Below are positions 10,858-21,596 of a DNA stretch of 35,404 bases, one piece after another. Every line of letters begins with the position of its first letter. The stretch's first letter is position 1. This DNA comes from Tieghemiomyces parasiticus (lineage: Eukaryota > Kickxellomycota > Dimargaritomycetes > Dimargaritales > Dimargaritaceae), in NCBI GenBank assembly GCA_027575765.1, contig JANBPT010000452.1:1-35404 (forward strand), read 5' to 3'. The notes beneath the pieces were generated by a model, which saw only the letters and a program-made list of their open reading frames with translations, searched no databases and was not told the DNA's origin. Made by a program: the position numbers and the translations under genes.

Positions 10858-13372
10858 TCAAATCGACCAGGGGTTGTCCGCTGGGGAGGACTCATTATCC
10901 GATAGAGTTTCGTACTCCGCCCGGCGAAACTGAAGCTGAGCATTCGTGTCACCGTCTTCATGATCCGGGGCAATGGGCCCTTGGGTCAGTGCGGTACTCC
11001 GCTCCGTCTCGCCATGGCCAGTCGGGTGAGGGCCTTTCGACGTGTTCGTCACGGACTCGACGGTATCCCACGGGCTTTGTTGATTATGCGGACGAGTCGT
11101 GGTAGGCGAGGGCGATCGATGACGAGGGTGGCGATGGCCATACGACATTCGAACGGTAGATTCTAACGCACCGGGGCTAGATGGCGGTTTGACGGCCTGA
11201 CGTAACCGCGAGATTGGGGCGGCATAGTCAGGGTGGTGGTGGTGGTCGTCGTCATCATTATCGTCATCATCAATATCCTCGTCGGCAGCCACCATCGGAT
11301 TCGATGGGTAGTAGTGCCGTTCACTTTCCTTGGTACTATCCGGTCGGTTGTATCGCGATCCGACGACCCCACCAGGCCTGCCGCTTGCCGCCGGTGGATG
11401 GTGGAGGGGTACCATGGGGTCCTTAGGCACAGTATCATCATCGTCGTCATCTTCATCAAAAAAGTCGTCCTCTAAGCTCGTGAGAGGCTTGGCGACAACG
11501 GGTCGGTGGTGCCGTTCCGGTGCCGCGAAAACTGGGGACGTCGGTGAGGACAGAGGTACGGGTTTAGCGTCGCCACCCGGTACAGGCCCATTGAAACGCC
11601 GTTCAACCTCGATGGCCGGGCGCGGGGTCGGTAGGGTGTTCTGCTTCCCTTGTCCGTGACGGGGGGCCGAAAACGCCCCGGGTCCCTGGTCGCCGATATC
11701 AAACCGACGATCGAACATGTCGTCTAGATGGTCCTCATCTGCCGATACTTCAGGGGTCGGCGAGCGGCCACCCTGGCGCACCAGATCGTCCCAATCGATT
11801 CCGCCCCCGCTGTCGTCCTCATCACCGTCCTCCTCACTATCATCCCCGGGGTGGTGGTTGAGAGCCTGTAGTCGGTTACCAACCTCCCGCTCGCACTGCC
11901 GGGCCCGGTGCAACAGGGCTTCGGCCTGCTGGCGGAGCAAAATGATGTTAAGGAAGGCGGTGATGTAGTCTAGGACGGCCGAGTAATAGATACCACTGAT
12001 ATGGGCATGGTTCACCGGGGGTAGGGGCCTGTGGGACGCCGTCGAGAAGACGGGCGATACGAGGGGGCTGGCCGAGGCCGACGTGGGCGAGGGTGATGTG
12101 ATGGGACTCGCGGGGATGGCGGGGGGAGATTCCGGACCGGTTCCGGCTAGGCGTTGGAGGTCCGCCAAGGTCAAAACGTCGCCTTCGCAGTACCGTAGGA
12201 GGGCGGCTGGGTCATCCGCGGTGATGGGGTGCGGTACCGAGGTCTCCGCTCGCTTCATACCGTGGTTAGTCGTTTCCGGTGAGGCACGGAGGGTGTATCG
12301 ACGCATTTCCTGGCGGTGCCGTTCAGCAGCGCGTAACCGGTCGCGCAGGGCCCGGCCCAGGACCTTGCGAACATCTTGCATACTGACCAATCGTTTGGCC
12401 GGTGCCACTGCCGCCGCCACAATACTGTTGCCGACCTGGGACCCTGCTTTAGTCCCTCGCTTCGACTTAAGCTTAGTCATTCCTTTCGGGTCGCTCAGGG
12501 CGGGCTTGGTGCGGGCTTTGAAGTTACCCACCAGCACGACGGGTACATTATACGGTATCTGCGCCAATTCTTTCTCGGCGTAGTCAAACGTCCAGGGTTT
12601 CGCCACGTCAAAGAGGAGGAGGACACACTGGCAGTCACGGTACACGTTAATAGTTTCAGCGTCTAGGCTCACGTCCGGTTCGTCGGCAGGATCGCCATCA
12701 GTCTCGGGTCCGCCGCTGCTGCCGGTGGGATTTGTGACGTTACTGAGTTTAAGATGGGTGCCCAGCTTGCGACGCACCCGGCCGCGTTGCACCACATCCC
12801 AGAGCTCCGCCTTGACAACTGACGACCCAGCGTCCCCAAGGCCGTTCCACTTCATGTGCGCAATGTTGATCTGTGGGGTGGCGTCGTATTCGCGGGGCGG
12901 CAGAAGGCCCTGGAGTTTGTGGTCTGGGTAAGACGCGGCAGGATAATTAGGGTAAGACAAGGAGCAAAGGGCGTAGCCCGGGTGAATTTGATTGCCAGAT
13001 CTTCGATTGAAGGGGTCATTCAGTGGCGTTGGGGCCGTCTCTTGCTTACATAGGGCTGTCTTGCCAGTCATAGTGTCGCCGCGGATCACAATCTTGACTA
13101 GATGGTAGGGGTGAGGGTGCGTAGGGGAGGGTCAATCCGAAAACTAAAGGTTAGATAATGGCCGGTTCAGGATTTCCCCTTTCCCCTGCGAGGGGGCCAC
13201 CTCGGTTAGCCTCAAGGCATAGAGTCACTCGTATCAACCACAGGCTCACATTACACATATCGCCCTACTTACGGTTGTGTTGTACGCCCTTGAGGAAGGC
13301 TGGGTTCATTGGCTTAAGATCCCTCTGGCGGAGTTCCGCTGCTGGGTCGATCGGCTTCGCCTGCTCATTGCC
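10858..13372 (-). CDS. RABL6: RABL6-like (Parf) Ras-superfamily protein
   Basis: Exons read on the minus strand are 13372-13273, 13097-13050 and 12923-10858, with GT-AG introns 13272-13098 and 13049-12924. The joined protein reads FLKGVQHN, then LKIVIRGDTMTGKTAL, then YHKLQGLLPPREY. This matches the RABL6 N terminus ([28 protein letters not shown]) closely. The P-loop (GDTMTGKT) is intact, but the DxxG motif is WDVVQRGR and the NKxD position is VGNF, as in animal RABL6, an atypical GTPase. A long disordered C-terminal half follows, with Ser/Pro segments and an Asp/His tract encoded by GTC/ATC triplets around 11230-11280. The visible part is 737 residues. The most 5' coding exon is unresolved: the exon at 13372 begins at an acceptor, and an ATG directly followed by GTAAG near 13556 is one possible start. 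The 126-bp second intron is in frame, so an unspliced reading also stays open. Confidence 0.85.
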
Positions 13373-14110
13373 CTGAACCAGGTGGTGGTTGTCAAAGAGA
13401 GGGAGTGAGGCAGGAGGGGGGGGGGAATGCAGCGTCAGCTAGTGTATCTCATAAGTGCTTGCTCTAGAGAGAAGGCGGGCGACAAAAGGGTTGGTCACAC
13501 TGATGAGGGGAGGCTTTGGGCATAGACTCGCCATATTTCCTACGCTGCATCTTACCATCGTTAGTCGAATCGCGGTGAGCTGGGGTTGCCTGTCAAGTGA
13601 AGTGTAACGGTGGAGAAGTCTCGGTGACTGTCTTTGAAAGGAATGGTAGTGATGTGAATTAGCATGGCCCCGGTCGGAAATGGCACGAGGGGTGACGGCT
13701 TATGGTTAGGTAACCCAGGCAACAATGCAATAGTGTCAGACTCTCCCCGATTCTTGTTCAAGTAAACGTAAGGAGGGGAGTAGCGAGAGTAAGGGTGAAG
13801 ACGGAAACGTGGGTAGCTGCTGGACGACAGTGGCGCTCTTAAATTGTACGCCAGAGCTTCTGCTCTACTATCATACGGCTGTCAACGCCGTACGTCCCAC
13901 AGTCCCTTTCCGATGGTCCTGTGGTACTATGGTAGTAGACTGGCGCTTTTTCGTGACCGTACGTTTGCAACTATTCACTGTCTCTCTTGTGGTTTAGCTT
14001 ACGTTTATTAAGTGGTAGGTCGTACATAATCTCCGAGTTAAATAGTTATAAGTCGAGTACTGTGGAAAGTTCATACGCATAGCCAGGTTACGATTTGCTA
14101 GCGTACAGCT
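13373..14110. other. Spacer between the RABL6-like gene and the unrecognised three-exon gene
   Basis: Probably contains the first coding exon or 5' UTR of the RABL6-like gene on the minus strand and the 3' UTR of the neighbour. A poly-G run near 13417-13426 reads as the pyrimidine tract of the intron that ends at 13373. Nothing else is recognisable. Confidence 0.4.
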
Positions 14111-15739
14111 TTATTCCTCGACCCCGTCAGTCGTCGGTCGCCGGTCCCTGTGCTCGTGAACCTCGACCAGTTGTTCCTCAAGGGTCTTAAAGAGTCGTCG
14201 TACGTCGTGGGATACCCGGGTGCTCCCCGTGGTAAGGAAGTTCATCTATAGGTCAGGACCGCGAGAAGAGCAGAGGAAGGGAGTGCATGTGGTCGGGGAT
14301 GGTAATAAGGCTTAGAGATGCGAAGTAGATTTCGATTTTTTTGGTACTAAACCGGGTGAGCTCCATCACCGTAATTGTGCTTGATGGTTGCGAGCGCGCC
14401 ACCGTGGACTCGGAGGGAAGTTATATCCTAATTACCTCAGAATAGAGCGGGCTGTCGAGCGTACAGAAGGCGCCCTCGATAAACCCTAGCACCTTAGCCA
14501 GCAATTCAATGAACGGGAACCTGCGAACAATGGTCGACAGGTGGCTTTCTGGGGTAGCTAGTAGCCGCTCAAGCTGTCGATGGAGTTGTGGGAGGTAGAG
14601 GCGGGTGTGATAAAGTATAAATAGCCCGCAGCAAAGTTACTAGTCGCGCCCCAGCGAACCCTGCTTCCCGGTAGAATTATAGGCTAATGTGTACTCACCT
14701 GCTTGATTCGGGCATTACGCAGCTTAGAGTAGGTGCGGCGAGCGGGAGAGTCGGCCCATAAGATCTCACTAGCGGAGGTGTCAACGCAGAAGGCCTCGCG
14801 TAGAACCGGTAGAGTCGATTCGAGTCTGGAAGCGGACGGTGAGGAGGAGTTGCCGGCGTCGGTACCAGATCTGCGTTGCTCTGCTTTTGTGCTACGCGTA
14901 GCAGAGAGAGCTCCCACGGTGGCCGTGTCCCGCATGGCGGCCTCGATGGCCAGGTGGGTCTGAAAATCAATGAGGGTCTCGTACCACGCCAAGTCGGTGG
15001 TGACCGTGGGGTCCCCGCCAGCAATCCTGCGGAGAAGCGTGTAGGAAATATCTGAGATGAGGAGAAACGTCACGTAGGCGTCACGTAAATAGTTATGGCA
15101 GGGTGAACGCGGCCTCGTCGCATTCGAGGTGGAGACCGCGGCCAGGTCGCGACCAGGAGACGGCGCAGCCGAGGGGGTGACGGTACTGCTACTCGTGCCA
15201 TTCGCAGCGGGAAAGTCACTGCTCCACTCGCGGAGCCATTGGGGTAGGAGGGCCTCCGGAACCTGGTTCAGCAGAAACAAGCTCAAACCCAGATCCTTTG
15301 CCGGCGCTTCGGTGCTAGTGATCTGGTCTCCTGCCCGGGTTGAACTTGGGGACGAAGCGGCAGACGACACCGGTGATGAAGAGGCCACATATTCCCCGGG
15401 GTCCAAGGCGTAAAAGTACCCGGCAATCTGGTTGGCCAGTCGGCACAGCAGCAGGCGTAGGCGCAGCTGCGGATTGGGCCGAAACTGCGGGGCCCGTTCC
15501 AGCTGCGTCTTGAGGTCCTGGATTAGGTGGTTGAGGCGCTGGCAGACCGCGAAGTTAGTCGCGGTAGGCAAGGTAATCGTCCGGAGGATAGCGGGGTGGA
15601 AGAGCGGTTCGCCCGCGCGTGTCGGTTCGTCGTAAATCAGGATCCTTTCCCGCCGACAGGTCTGTAGGTAGATTTGCGTGCACTCATACAGGAGGAAATC
15701 CAGCAAATGGAGCACGACAGGCAGATCGGACTCCGACAT
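14111..15739 (-). CDS. Unrecognised protein, three exons, about 437 residues
   Basis: Exons are 15739-14699, 14573-14436 and 14245-14111, joined in phase 0 by GT-AG introns 14698-14574 (GTGAGT) and 14435-14246 (GTAATT). All joins keep the frame open to a TAA at 14111-14113. Exon 1 starts MSESDLPVVLHLLDFLLYEC; an upstream in-frame Met (15862) would add 41 residues. The protein is largely helical and Leu-rich, with two Ser/Thr/Pro-rich inserts (about residues 135-155 and 195-225) that look like disordered loops. A conserved-looking stretch spans the exon 2/3 region: RRFPFIELLAKVLGFIEG, then TLDSPLYSE, then MNFLTTGSTRVSHDVRRLF. I do not recognise the family. There are no membrane segments, zinc motifs or signal peptide. 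It is head-to-tail with COA8 and the RABL6-like gene. The gene is supported by coordinated splice sites and frame, not by homology. Confidence 0.65.
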
Positions 15740-16077
15740 GGTCGACTGGCCAAGGATTTGGTAGCAGAGTGAAGGGAGTGGGACTTTGCTAGCGAAAGGC
15801 CGGCACAAAAGGGGGTCGGGCGTGAATAAGCATGTGGGACGGAGGGGATGAAGGGCATGCAAAAACGCCTACAGCTCTGGCGTGGTAGGTTATAACTCGG
15901 AAACCCGCCTTGCGGAGGGTGAAGTCTGAGCAGCACAAACTGGGGGATATTTCGACGGCCGGGTTTAACCAGAGTTTCTCCATTTTGCAATTCGAGTCGG
16001 CCTCCGCGGGAATAAGCACAACCTTGAAATTAGTATCGTGTCCATTAGTTACTTCACTTTATACTGATTGAATCTAA

Positions 16078-16826
16078 CTAGACGGACTTGGACCTCTGGC
16101 TACCCCGCCGCCCGGGCCGCCGGCGGTCCAGAAAGGCTCGCGCGCCGAGCGTCAAAATCCGGAGGTTCATCCGCCACCAAGTTCGGTTATAGTCTAAATG
16201 GCGCTGGTAGGACGCGTTCAAATAGTCGCGGTAGAATGGCGCAAGGTCGACGGTCGGACTCACAGCCTGTTCCGGGACCGTCAGCATGCGCAGGGCGGCA
16301 TCGTTGATGAAGCACAGCCGCTCCCGCTCGAACCGGGCGTTCTCGGCGCCCCAAAACTCGTGGTGGAAGACTTGGGCAGCTTCACGGAGTTCTCGATACG
16401 CCCGCTCGGCCGTGGTCTCGTCTGCGGGACGGTAGAATTTCATCTGGCGGCATTGCGAGGTTGGGTCCGGCGAGGAAAGCATGATTTGGCCTGGTTGGAG
16501 TGGCGTGTCTGGGTCGCAAGCCTTGGACCTGAACTCGGTACCTAGCGAAGGGAGAGGGTGCGTGGTGGGGTGGGGATTGGTGTGTTAGAGTGGGCGACTA
16601 CCCGTCGGCCTTGCGCAGGATCTGGGGCTGTGGGGTTTGCAAGGTACCTGAGACCCGTGGCCTACAGAGCTCATGTAGGGATCCAGTCGGACTTACTACG
16701 CCCACTCCGCGCTGAGGAGCCGTGTTGGCGCCATGTTAGGCCACCCACAGGCAGGGCATGGGCGACCTGTGATGGTGACTTCCGGCTGGCCGTTCGGAGG
16801 GCAATGGAAGATAGAAGCTGGGACAT
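16078..16826 (-). CDS. COA8: Cytochrome c oxidase assembly factor 8 (COA8/APOPT1) homologue
   Basis: Exon 2 (16541-16078) carries the family signature: MKFYRPADETTAERAYRELR, then HHEFWGAENARFERE, then LAPFYRDYLNASYQRHLDYN, then RTWWRMN. Human COA8 has [34 protein letters not shown]...FQKHMYYNRDWYKRN at matching spacing. Exon 1 (16826-16697) encodes MSQLLSSIALRTASRKSPSQ and more, rich in Ser, Arg and Leu without acids, which is a plausible mitochondrial presequence. The GT-AG intron 16696-16542 joins the exons in phase 1 with a strong pyrimidine tract (TCTCCCTTCGCTAG). The product is 197 residues, close to the human 193-206. COA8 protects and assembles cytochrome c oxidase in the mitochondrial inner compartment. 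The exact exon 1 model is inference; the DWIGPPD motif of animals is only partly kept (SSPDPTS). The promoter is shared divergently with the USP-like gene. Confidence 0.82.
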
Positions 16827-17429
16827 GGCAATGGCGACAACAGTCAACGCAGAGAGTGCTAATTGGAACCTCTGTAGAAAAGTGGGTAAAATAAGGTACA
16901 CGTAATCGCGCTGGACTGACGGTTGAAGAAGATGCAGTCGTGGGCGTAGGGAGCTTTCTTGACTACGCACTGATCGTTGAGGAAGACGGAACCGGGCAAA
17001 GAAGTGGTACCAGGGTGGATCGCCTTGGCCGTGGATTGGTCTTCCCCTGCCCTAATCTGGTAGGGCAATTTCGACCGGGGGGAGCTTCAAATAGGTGAGC
17101 GTCACCGGTCTTTGAAGGGGGCACCTGAACAGGAGTTGTGGCCAGACGGGGTTTCACCTGACGCCCCAAAGCAGGGCCGGTCGTTTGGTTCAATGAACTC
17201 TTGACCAGGCCGCTTCGTTCGCCACATTGCTCAGGGCTTAGCTACGTGCAGGGTATACCTTTTATGGTTTACATGGTTTAGATTATACTGCACCATTTGC
17301 CTCATTCGCCCGTCGACCCTGCCCGGTAACTCAGACTGCCCCCCAGGAGGCAAGCCAGCGCCCGTTCTTTCCAACACAACTGGCACCCCTTCACTCTCCA
17401 CTTTCTTGGTCGGTTCCCTCTAGCTCGCC
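16827..17429. promoter_or_regulatory. Divergent intergenic region between COA8 and the USP-like gene
   Basis: About 600 bp separates the two divergent start codons, so it should hold both promoters. The last 80 bp before the USP-like ATG are CT-rich. No clear binding site is identified. Short open frames here lack motifs. Confidence 0.45.
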
Positions 17430-20020
17430 ATGCCTCGACCGGGTTCTACCTGGCCCTCGGCGCTGGCCGTCGCCGTGCCCCTCCTGGCAGTCCTGGCCAG
17501 CTCCCTGGTGACCTACGTCCTTACCACTTCCCTAAGGTCTTTTGACGAGCTTTCGTCAGCCAAGAAGACGACCCGGCGCAAGCTGCGCAAATCAAAGCGA
17601 CCGGAGAAGCCATCGATTGATGCTGATGAAAGACCCGGAGAGGAGGCCACAGTCGCATTCTCAGGTATGCTACGCTGTCCAAAAGGGCCACTGCCGGGCA
17701 GTATCGATAGGCAACCACGGGAAGTGCTTATCAAAGAGCTCGGGCGTGGTGGCTCCCATATTGTTTACTAACGAACGGCACTGCTTTGTTACGTGCTACC
17801 ATTACAATCCATCCTTGGCGTCCCTTTTCCCTTCCGCCTAGGCCTCTACCCGCCAGGGCTCAACAACTGCGGCAACACATGCTTTATGAACTCGGTGCTA
17901 CAGGTAAGTCGACAATCCAAAGCGAACTTGAGGTAGTCCGACCCCGCCTTGCCAAGGGGGGAGACTAACGGTGCCAATGGGTCGTGCCGTCCCTGTAGCT
18001 TACCTTATCTACGGCATCCCATCGTCCTCAACTACTTTCCTACCAAGGCCTTCGCCTCCCTACCAAGCCTGTATGCCTACCTCTGCATCTACTTTGCCTT
18101 CCAGCAGCGAGGTGCTGGGCGTTCTCCCGAGGCACGGCCCATTCAGGGACCCCGCGACCTCATGGTGCCTTGTCTAGAACCCCATGACAACGGACTCATC
18201 CAGGCCCTCGTCGCGGTTCTACAAAGTAAGGCCCAGTCTAACCATTCGAGCAGGTGCATTAGCAGAAAGACTCAACTAGACTTCGGGTATCGCCATCGGA
18301 ACTCGCTTGATATCGGCGGCCAACTTCAGCGAAATTGTCGCTCAACTTACCAGTTTCATGGTCCTTTCCTACACTCTCTCGTCCCTCCTGCTCATAATTA
18401 GACTTGCTGACACTTAGTCGCCATCGCGCGTCATTCGCCCCTACCGACCTCATCGCCGCGCTGAGCCGCAAGGCCGCCTGGGTATCCAGTCGTCAGCAGC
18501 AGGTAAGTAGTGGGTGCGGATTGAATACGACGCACTTTATCTACCGTGCTGACAGCAGCCTTGGGCTGCCATGCATCTCACGCGCTACTCCTAATCCCCG
18601 CTCGCCCCCCCCCCTCCACTGGCACAGGACGCTCAGGAGCTCTTTCAAATCCTATCCGCAGCTATGGTCTATACGCCGGCCCCGTGTGACCTCACGGCGT
18701 CCCTGTTCGACCTGGCCGGTTTGGTCGACAAGTTGCCCCAAGCCCTTAACGACGCCGGCCCACCTACCGCCTCGTTGCACTTGCCAGCGCCAACTACCGG
18801 GCCCCGAAGCCCCTTCCTTGGCCTCGCGGCCCAGCGCACCTCCTGCATCCGTTGCGGCTACACCGCCGCGGTGCGCCACTTCACCTTTGACAACCTCTCC
18901 CTTACACTGCCCATGGCATCACGTTGCCACTTGACGGACCTGCTCCGCGAGTATACCCGGCTGGACACCATTGATGATTTCAACTGCCACCGCTGCGCGG
19001 TGCGGCGCACCCTTGCTGCCGTCGAGGCCCAGCTGACCGATCTCACTGGGACTACCGGGTCGGGAGAGCGAAAACGTCGCTCACGTAAGGGAACAGCGGG
19101 TGGAACTGAGACTTCGAACCCCAAGGTGGCCCGTGAGCGACTCGAAAGCCAACGTGGCGCCCTAGTCAAGGCCCTCGAGGAGAACCTACCGGAAGACGAC
19201 CCAAGTTTCAAAGGTCAGTTTTGGCCATTCGCTCATGTCATCGGCTGGTTTGTCTTGGTAACAGCATTGGCCTATCTCTCCGAATCACCCCCCTCGAGCA
19301 TGGCTAACCTTAAACGGACAGTATTCCCATTATCCTAATTCCGCCCCACCAATCATCACAGGTATTGCATTATCACGGTCAAGCGAGCCAGCGCACCCTA
19401 CCCGGTGCACCAAACAAATCATGATTGCACGGCCTCCCCAGATCCTCTGCCTCCATTTTTCTCGTTCAATTTTCACTCCTTCCGGCCAGGCCGTCAAGAA
19501 CCCCTGTCAGATCGACTTCCCCAGCCACCTAGACCTCACACCCTTTGTAACCTCGGGGCATCTCAGCACCCAGCCTGCCCGGCCCCTTTCCTCCTCATCG
19601 AACCGTCATCATCATCCCCCAGCAGCCACCGCAGCGACCAGACCAGCTCAACCTCCCACCTCCGACCGCAGCCGGTTTCGTCTGAATGCCATCCTCTCCC
19701 ACGGCGGGACCCACGCCTTTGGCCATTTCATCACGTACCGTCGCACGTGGCGACCCGCGGTGCCGACGGCTACCCCAATCGACGCCGAGTTCTATGCTGG
19801 TCTTCTACCACCCGAGGCCTACCGGTGTCTAAATCCCCAGCCATCTGAGGCTTGGCTAACGCAACAGACTAACCGCTCCCCAGGCTCTAGTCCAGCTGAA
19901 ACGGCGAGGGACCCTCCCGCGGAATGGTTCCGAATTTCTGACTCGAGCGTGGAGCCTTGCCAATTGGAACACGCCCTTGCTGCTGGCGATGCCTACATGC
20001 TATTTTATGAATTAGAGTGA
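17430..20020 (+). CDS. Membrane-anchored ubiquitin-specific protease, USP30-like
   Basis: Six exons: 17430-17664, 17842-17903, 18048-18225, 18402-18502, 18628-19213 and 19362-20020. All introns are GT-AG and the phases agree, giving 606 residues. Residues about 8-32 are one hydrophobic segment followed by a basic stretch (KKTTRRKLRKSKR), as in outer-mitochondrial-membrane USP30. The Cys box is LYPPGLNNCGNTCFMNS with Cys92 catalytic. The QQQ/DAQELFQIL box spans the exon 4/5 join at residue 193. A zinc ribbon is formed by Cys265/268 and Cys312/315. The His box is GGTHAFGHFITYRR (His509), and the third residue is probably Asp581 in WFRISDSSV. The family removes ubiquitin from substrates; USP30 opposes mitophagy, and yeast Ubp16 is also an outer-membrane enzyme. 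The exon 3 acceptor (AAG at 18047) was chosen because it gives LQAFASLPSLYAYL in phase; a stronger-looking TAG acceptor at 17999 breaks the frame. The catalytic residues are intact, so it is probably active. Confidence 0.87.
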
Positions 20021-20141
20021 CTAATTTATACTTGTAGGCGGACTATAAAAATTGTACTTGGAACATCACTCCAGACATTATGCCATAAAATTGAGATACA
20101 ATGTTCTAGAGTATGTTTCAAAACGGATTAAAATAAGAAAA

Positions 20142-20214
20142 TGCCTTCTACCAGAATCGAACTGATGACCTTGTGCTTACTAGGCACACGCTCTGCCAAC
20201 TGAGCCAAGAAGGC
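20142..20214 (-). tRNA. tRNA-Thr (anticodon AGU)
   Basis: The minus strand folds as a complete 73-nt cloverleaf. The 7-bp acceptor is GCCTTCT/AGAAGGC with discriminator A. The D stem is GCTC/GAGC with loop AGTTGGCA. The anticodon stem is TGTGC/GCACA with loop CTAGTAA, giving anticodon AGU. The variable loop is AGGTC. The T stem is ATCAG/CTGGT (one G-U pair) with loop TTCGATT. Downstream on the minus strand is a T-rich run (TTTTCTTATTTT, 20130-20141), a pol III terminator. There is no intron. It lies about 120 bp beyond the USP-like stop. Confidence 0.95.
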
Positions 20215-20329
20215 CGATATTTTGTGATGGACCAACCAGCTTTGGCTCCTCTAAAGGATTACCTTATTATAGAGATCCAAGTTTCTCTTAACAGGGTTTG
20301 CTAACATATGATATTGTTGTTGACCAAAC

Positions 20330-20400
20330 TCATTCTTTGATTTGAGTACTCCAACCTACGTGCACAGGGGCGTCTCTCTATTAGTTGAGCAACATGATTA
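20330..20400 (-). other. tRNA-like relic, possibly tRNA-derived SINE
   Basis: The minus strand contains GCTCAACTAATAGAG, which resembles a D arm with box A. A possible anticodon stem (ACG...CGT) and TACTCAAATC, a weak match to the T-loop box B, follow at tRNA-like spacing. The stems do not close into a functional cloverleaf. It may be a decayed tRNA or the head of a tRNA-derived short repeat. Confidence 0.3.
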
Positions 20401-20848
20401 TTACCTGTCCAGTTTCCTCTTACAGGAACAGTATTTGGCTTTTTACACTTGTTCCAATCCTTACATTTTATAATGTCCAGTTTAATCAAGACCTCCCCAC
20501 CCTGTCATACTATTACATTTTTGTCGAGCCGAGATAGCATTTTGGGCTCCTCAAGATTCCTGGTATGTTAGAATAATAGGAAGAGTCAGTCCGCCTTAAT
20601 CTGACTAACTGCAAAGGCCAGGGTAAAGGACTGAGGGCTTGGGAAGGACAGCTTTTTGATTATGCAACCTATGCAGATTTCCCATCAGCTAATAGTCTAA
20701 TGTCCCATGACCTAAGCAATCTATTTTTCTACAACTTTTCAATTTATTATGTTCCATATCCTTGGAGGACCAATAGGCAAAATAGCAAACTACAAAGTAG
20801 CCAGTTTGGGCCACAACCTCTTGGGGATTCATAATTATTATTTATAGC

Positions 20849-21596
20849 CCAAGCTCCAGCACTACTGAGCTTGGGGAGTGTTTTACTATCAACCCTGCTG
20901 TGGTGATTGGGAACCACCACATTAGATTTTCCCAAGGTAAAGTCCAAGTCTACTATTTCAGAACCACATATTCTGTGATAGTAGAATAGCCTTTTGGTTA
21001 TGGTATTAGACTTGGGCCTAATATCAGCACATTTACAAAAAAAAACCTTTATATATTGTTTTCACCATTTAAATCCCCATTCATTAGTGTTATTCTGCAA
21101 CTAGTATTAAACTATTGTGGAGCCCAGATAATGTTAGAACCTCCAAAGATTCCTGGCGGGCGCGCCTAGCTAGGAAAGGTGCCAGATGCACGCCACGTGT
21201 TGGAAAAACAGACCAGAAAGCAAAAACGCGTAAGCCAAGCTGTGGGAAATCCGACCTACTATGATCATACAGTTGGGCCAACTTCCCCACCAATAACGGG
21301 GCCAATTTCCCATGGCTTAAGTTTCATACTTTTGGATTATTAATGTTTCATACTGACGGTTGCCAAAGTGTGCTGATATTAGGCCCAAGTCTAATACCAT
21401 AACCTAAAGGCTATTCTACTATCACAGAATTTATGGTTCTGAAATAGTAGACTTGGACTTAACCTTGAGAAAATCTAATGTGGTGGTTCCCAATCACCAC
21501 ACAAAGTACGCCCTCAGCCTAAAGAGTGAGGCAACCAAAACAGCTAATTCGAGAACTATCATATTTGAGGACCAAGTCTCTACACTGTGAGCTTGG
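20849..21596. mobile_element. Foldback-type element: two 132-bp inverted arms flanked by repeated hairpins
   Basis: Positions 20900-21031 and 21369-21500 are inverted copies of the same 132 bp with about five mismatches counted by eye. Each outer end reads GTGGTGATTGGGAACCACCA and each inner end reads CCTAATATCAGCACA. The 337-bp centre has no coding frame. Outside the arms, in direct orientation, lie two copies of a hairpin motif followed by similar sequence: CCAAGCTC...GAGCTTGGGGAG at 20849-20878 and CCAAGTCT...GAGCTTGGGGAG at 21572-21600. Long, nearly identical inverted arms with a non-coding centre fit a non-autonomous foldback or MITE-like element. No clear target-site duplication was found. 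The class is not known. Confidence 0.7.

Noticed and set aside
10455..10973. 172-codon minus-strand frame across the TSPO and RABL6 3' ends
   Set aside because: It overlaps the TSPO coding region antisense and the AT repeat, and its residues have no motif.
17949..18225. Longer USP exon 3 starting at the TAG acceptor at 17999
   Set aside because: Joined to exon 2, this acceptor puts the conserved LPSLYAYL stretch out of frame. The acceptor at 18047 keeps the frame and the family pattern.
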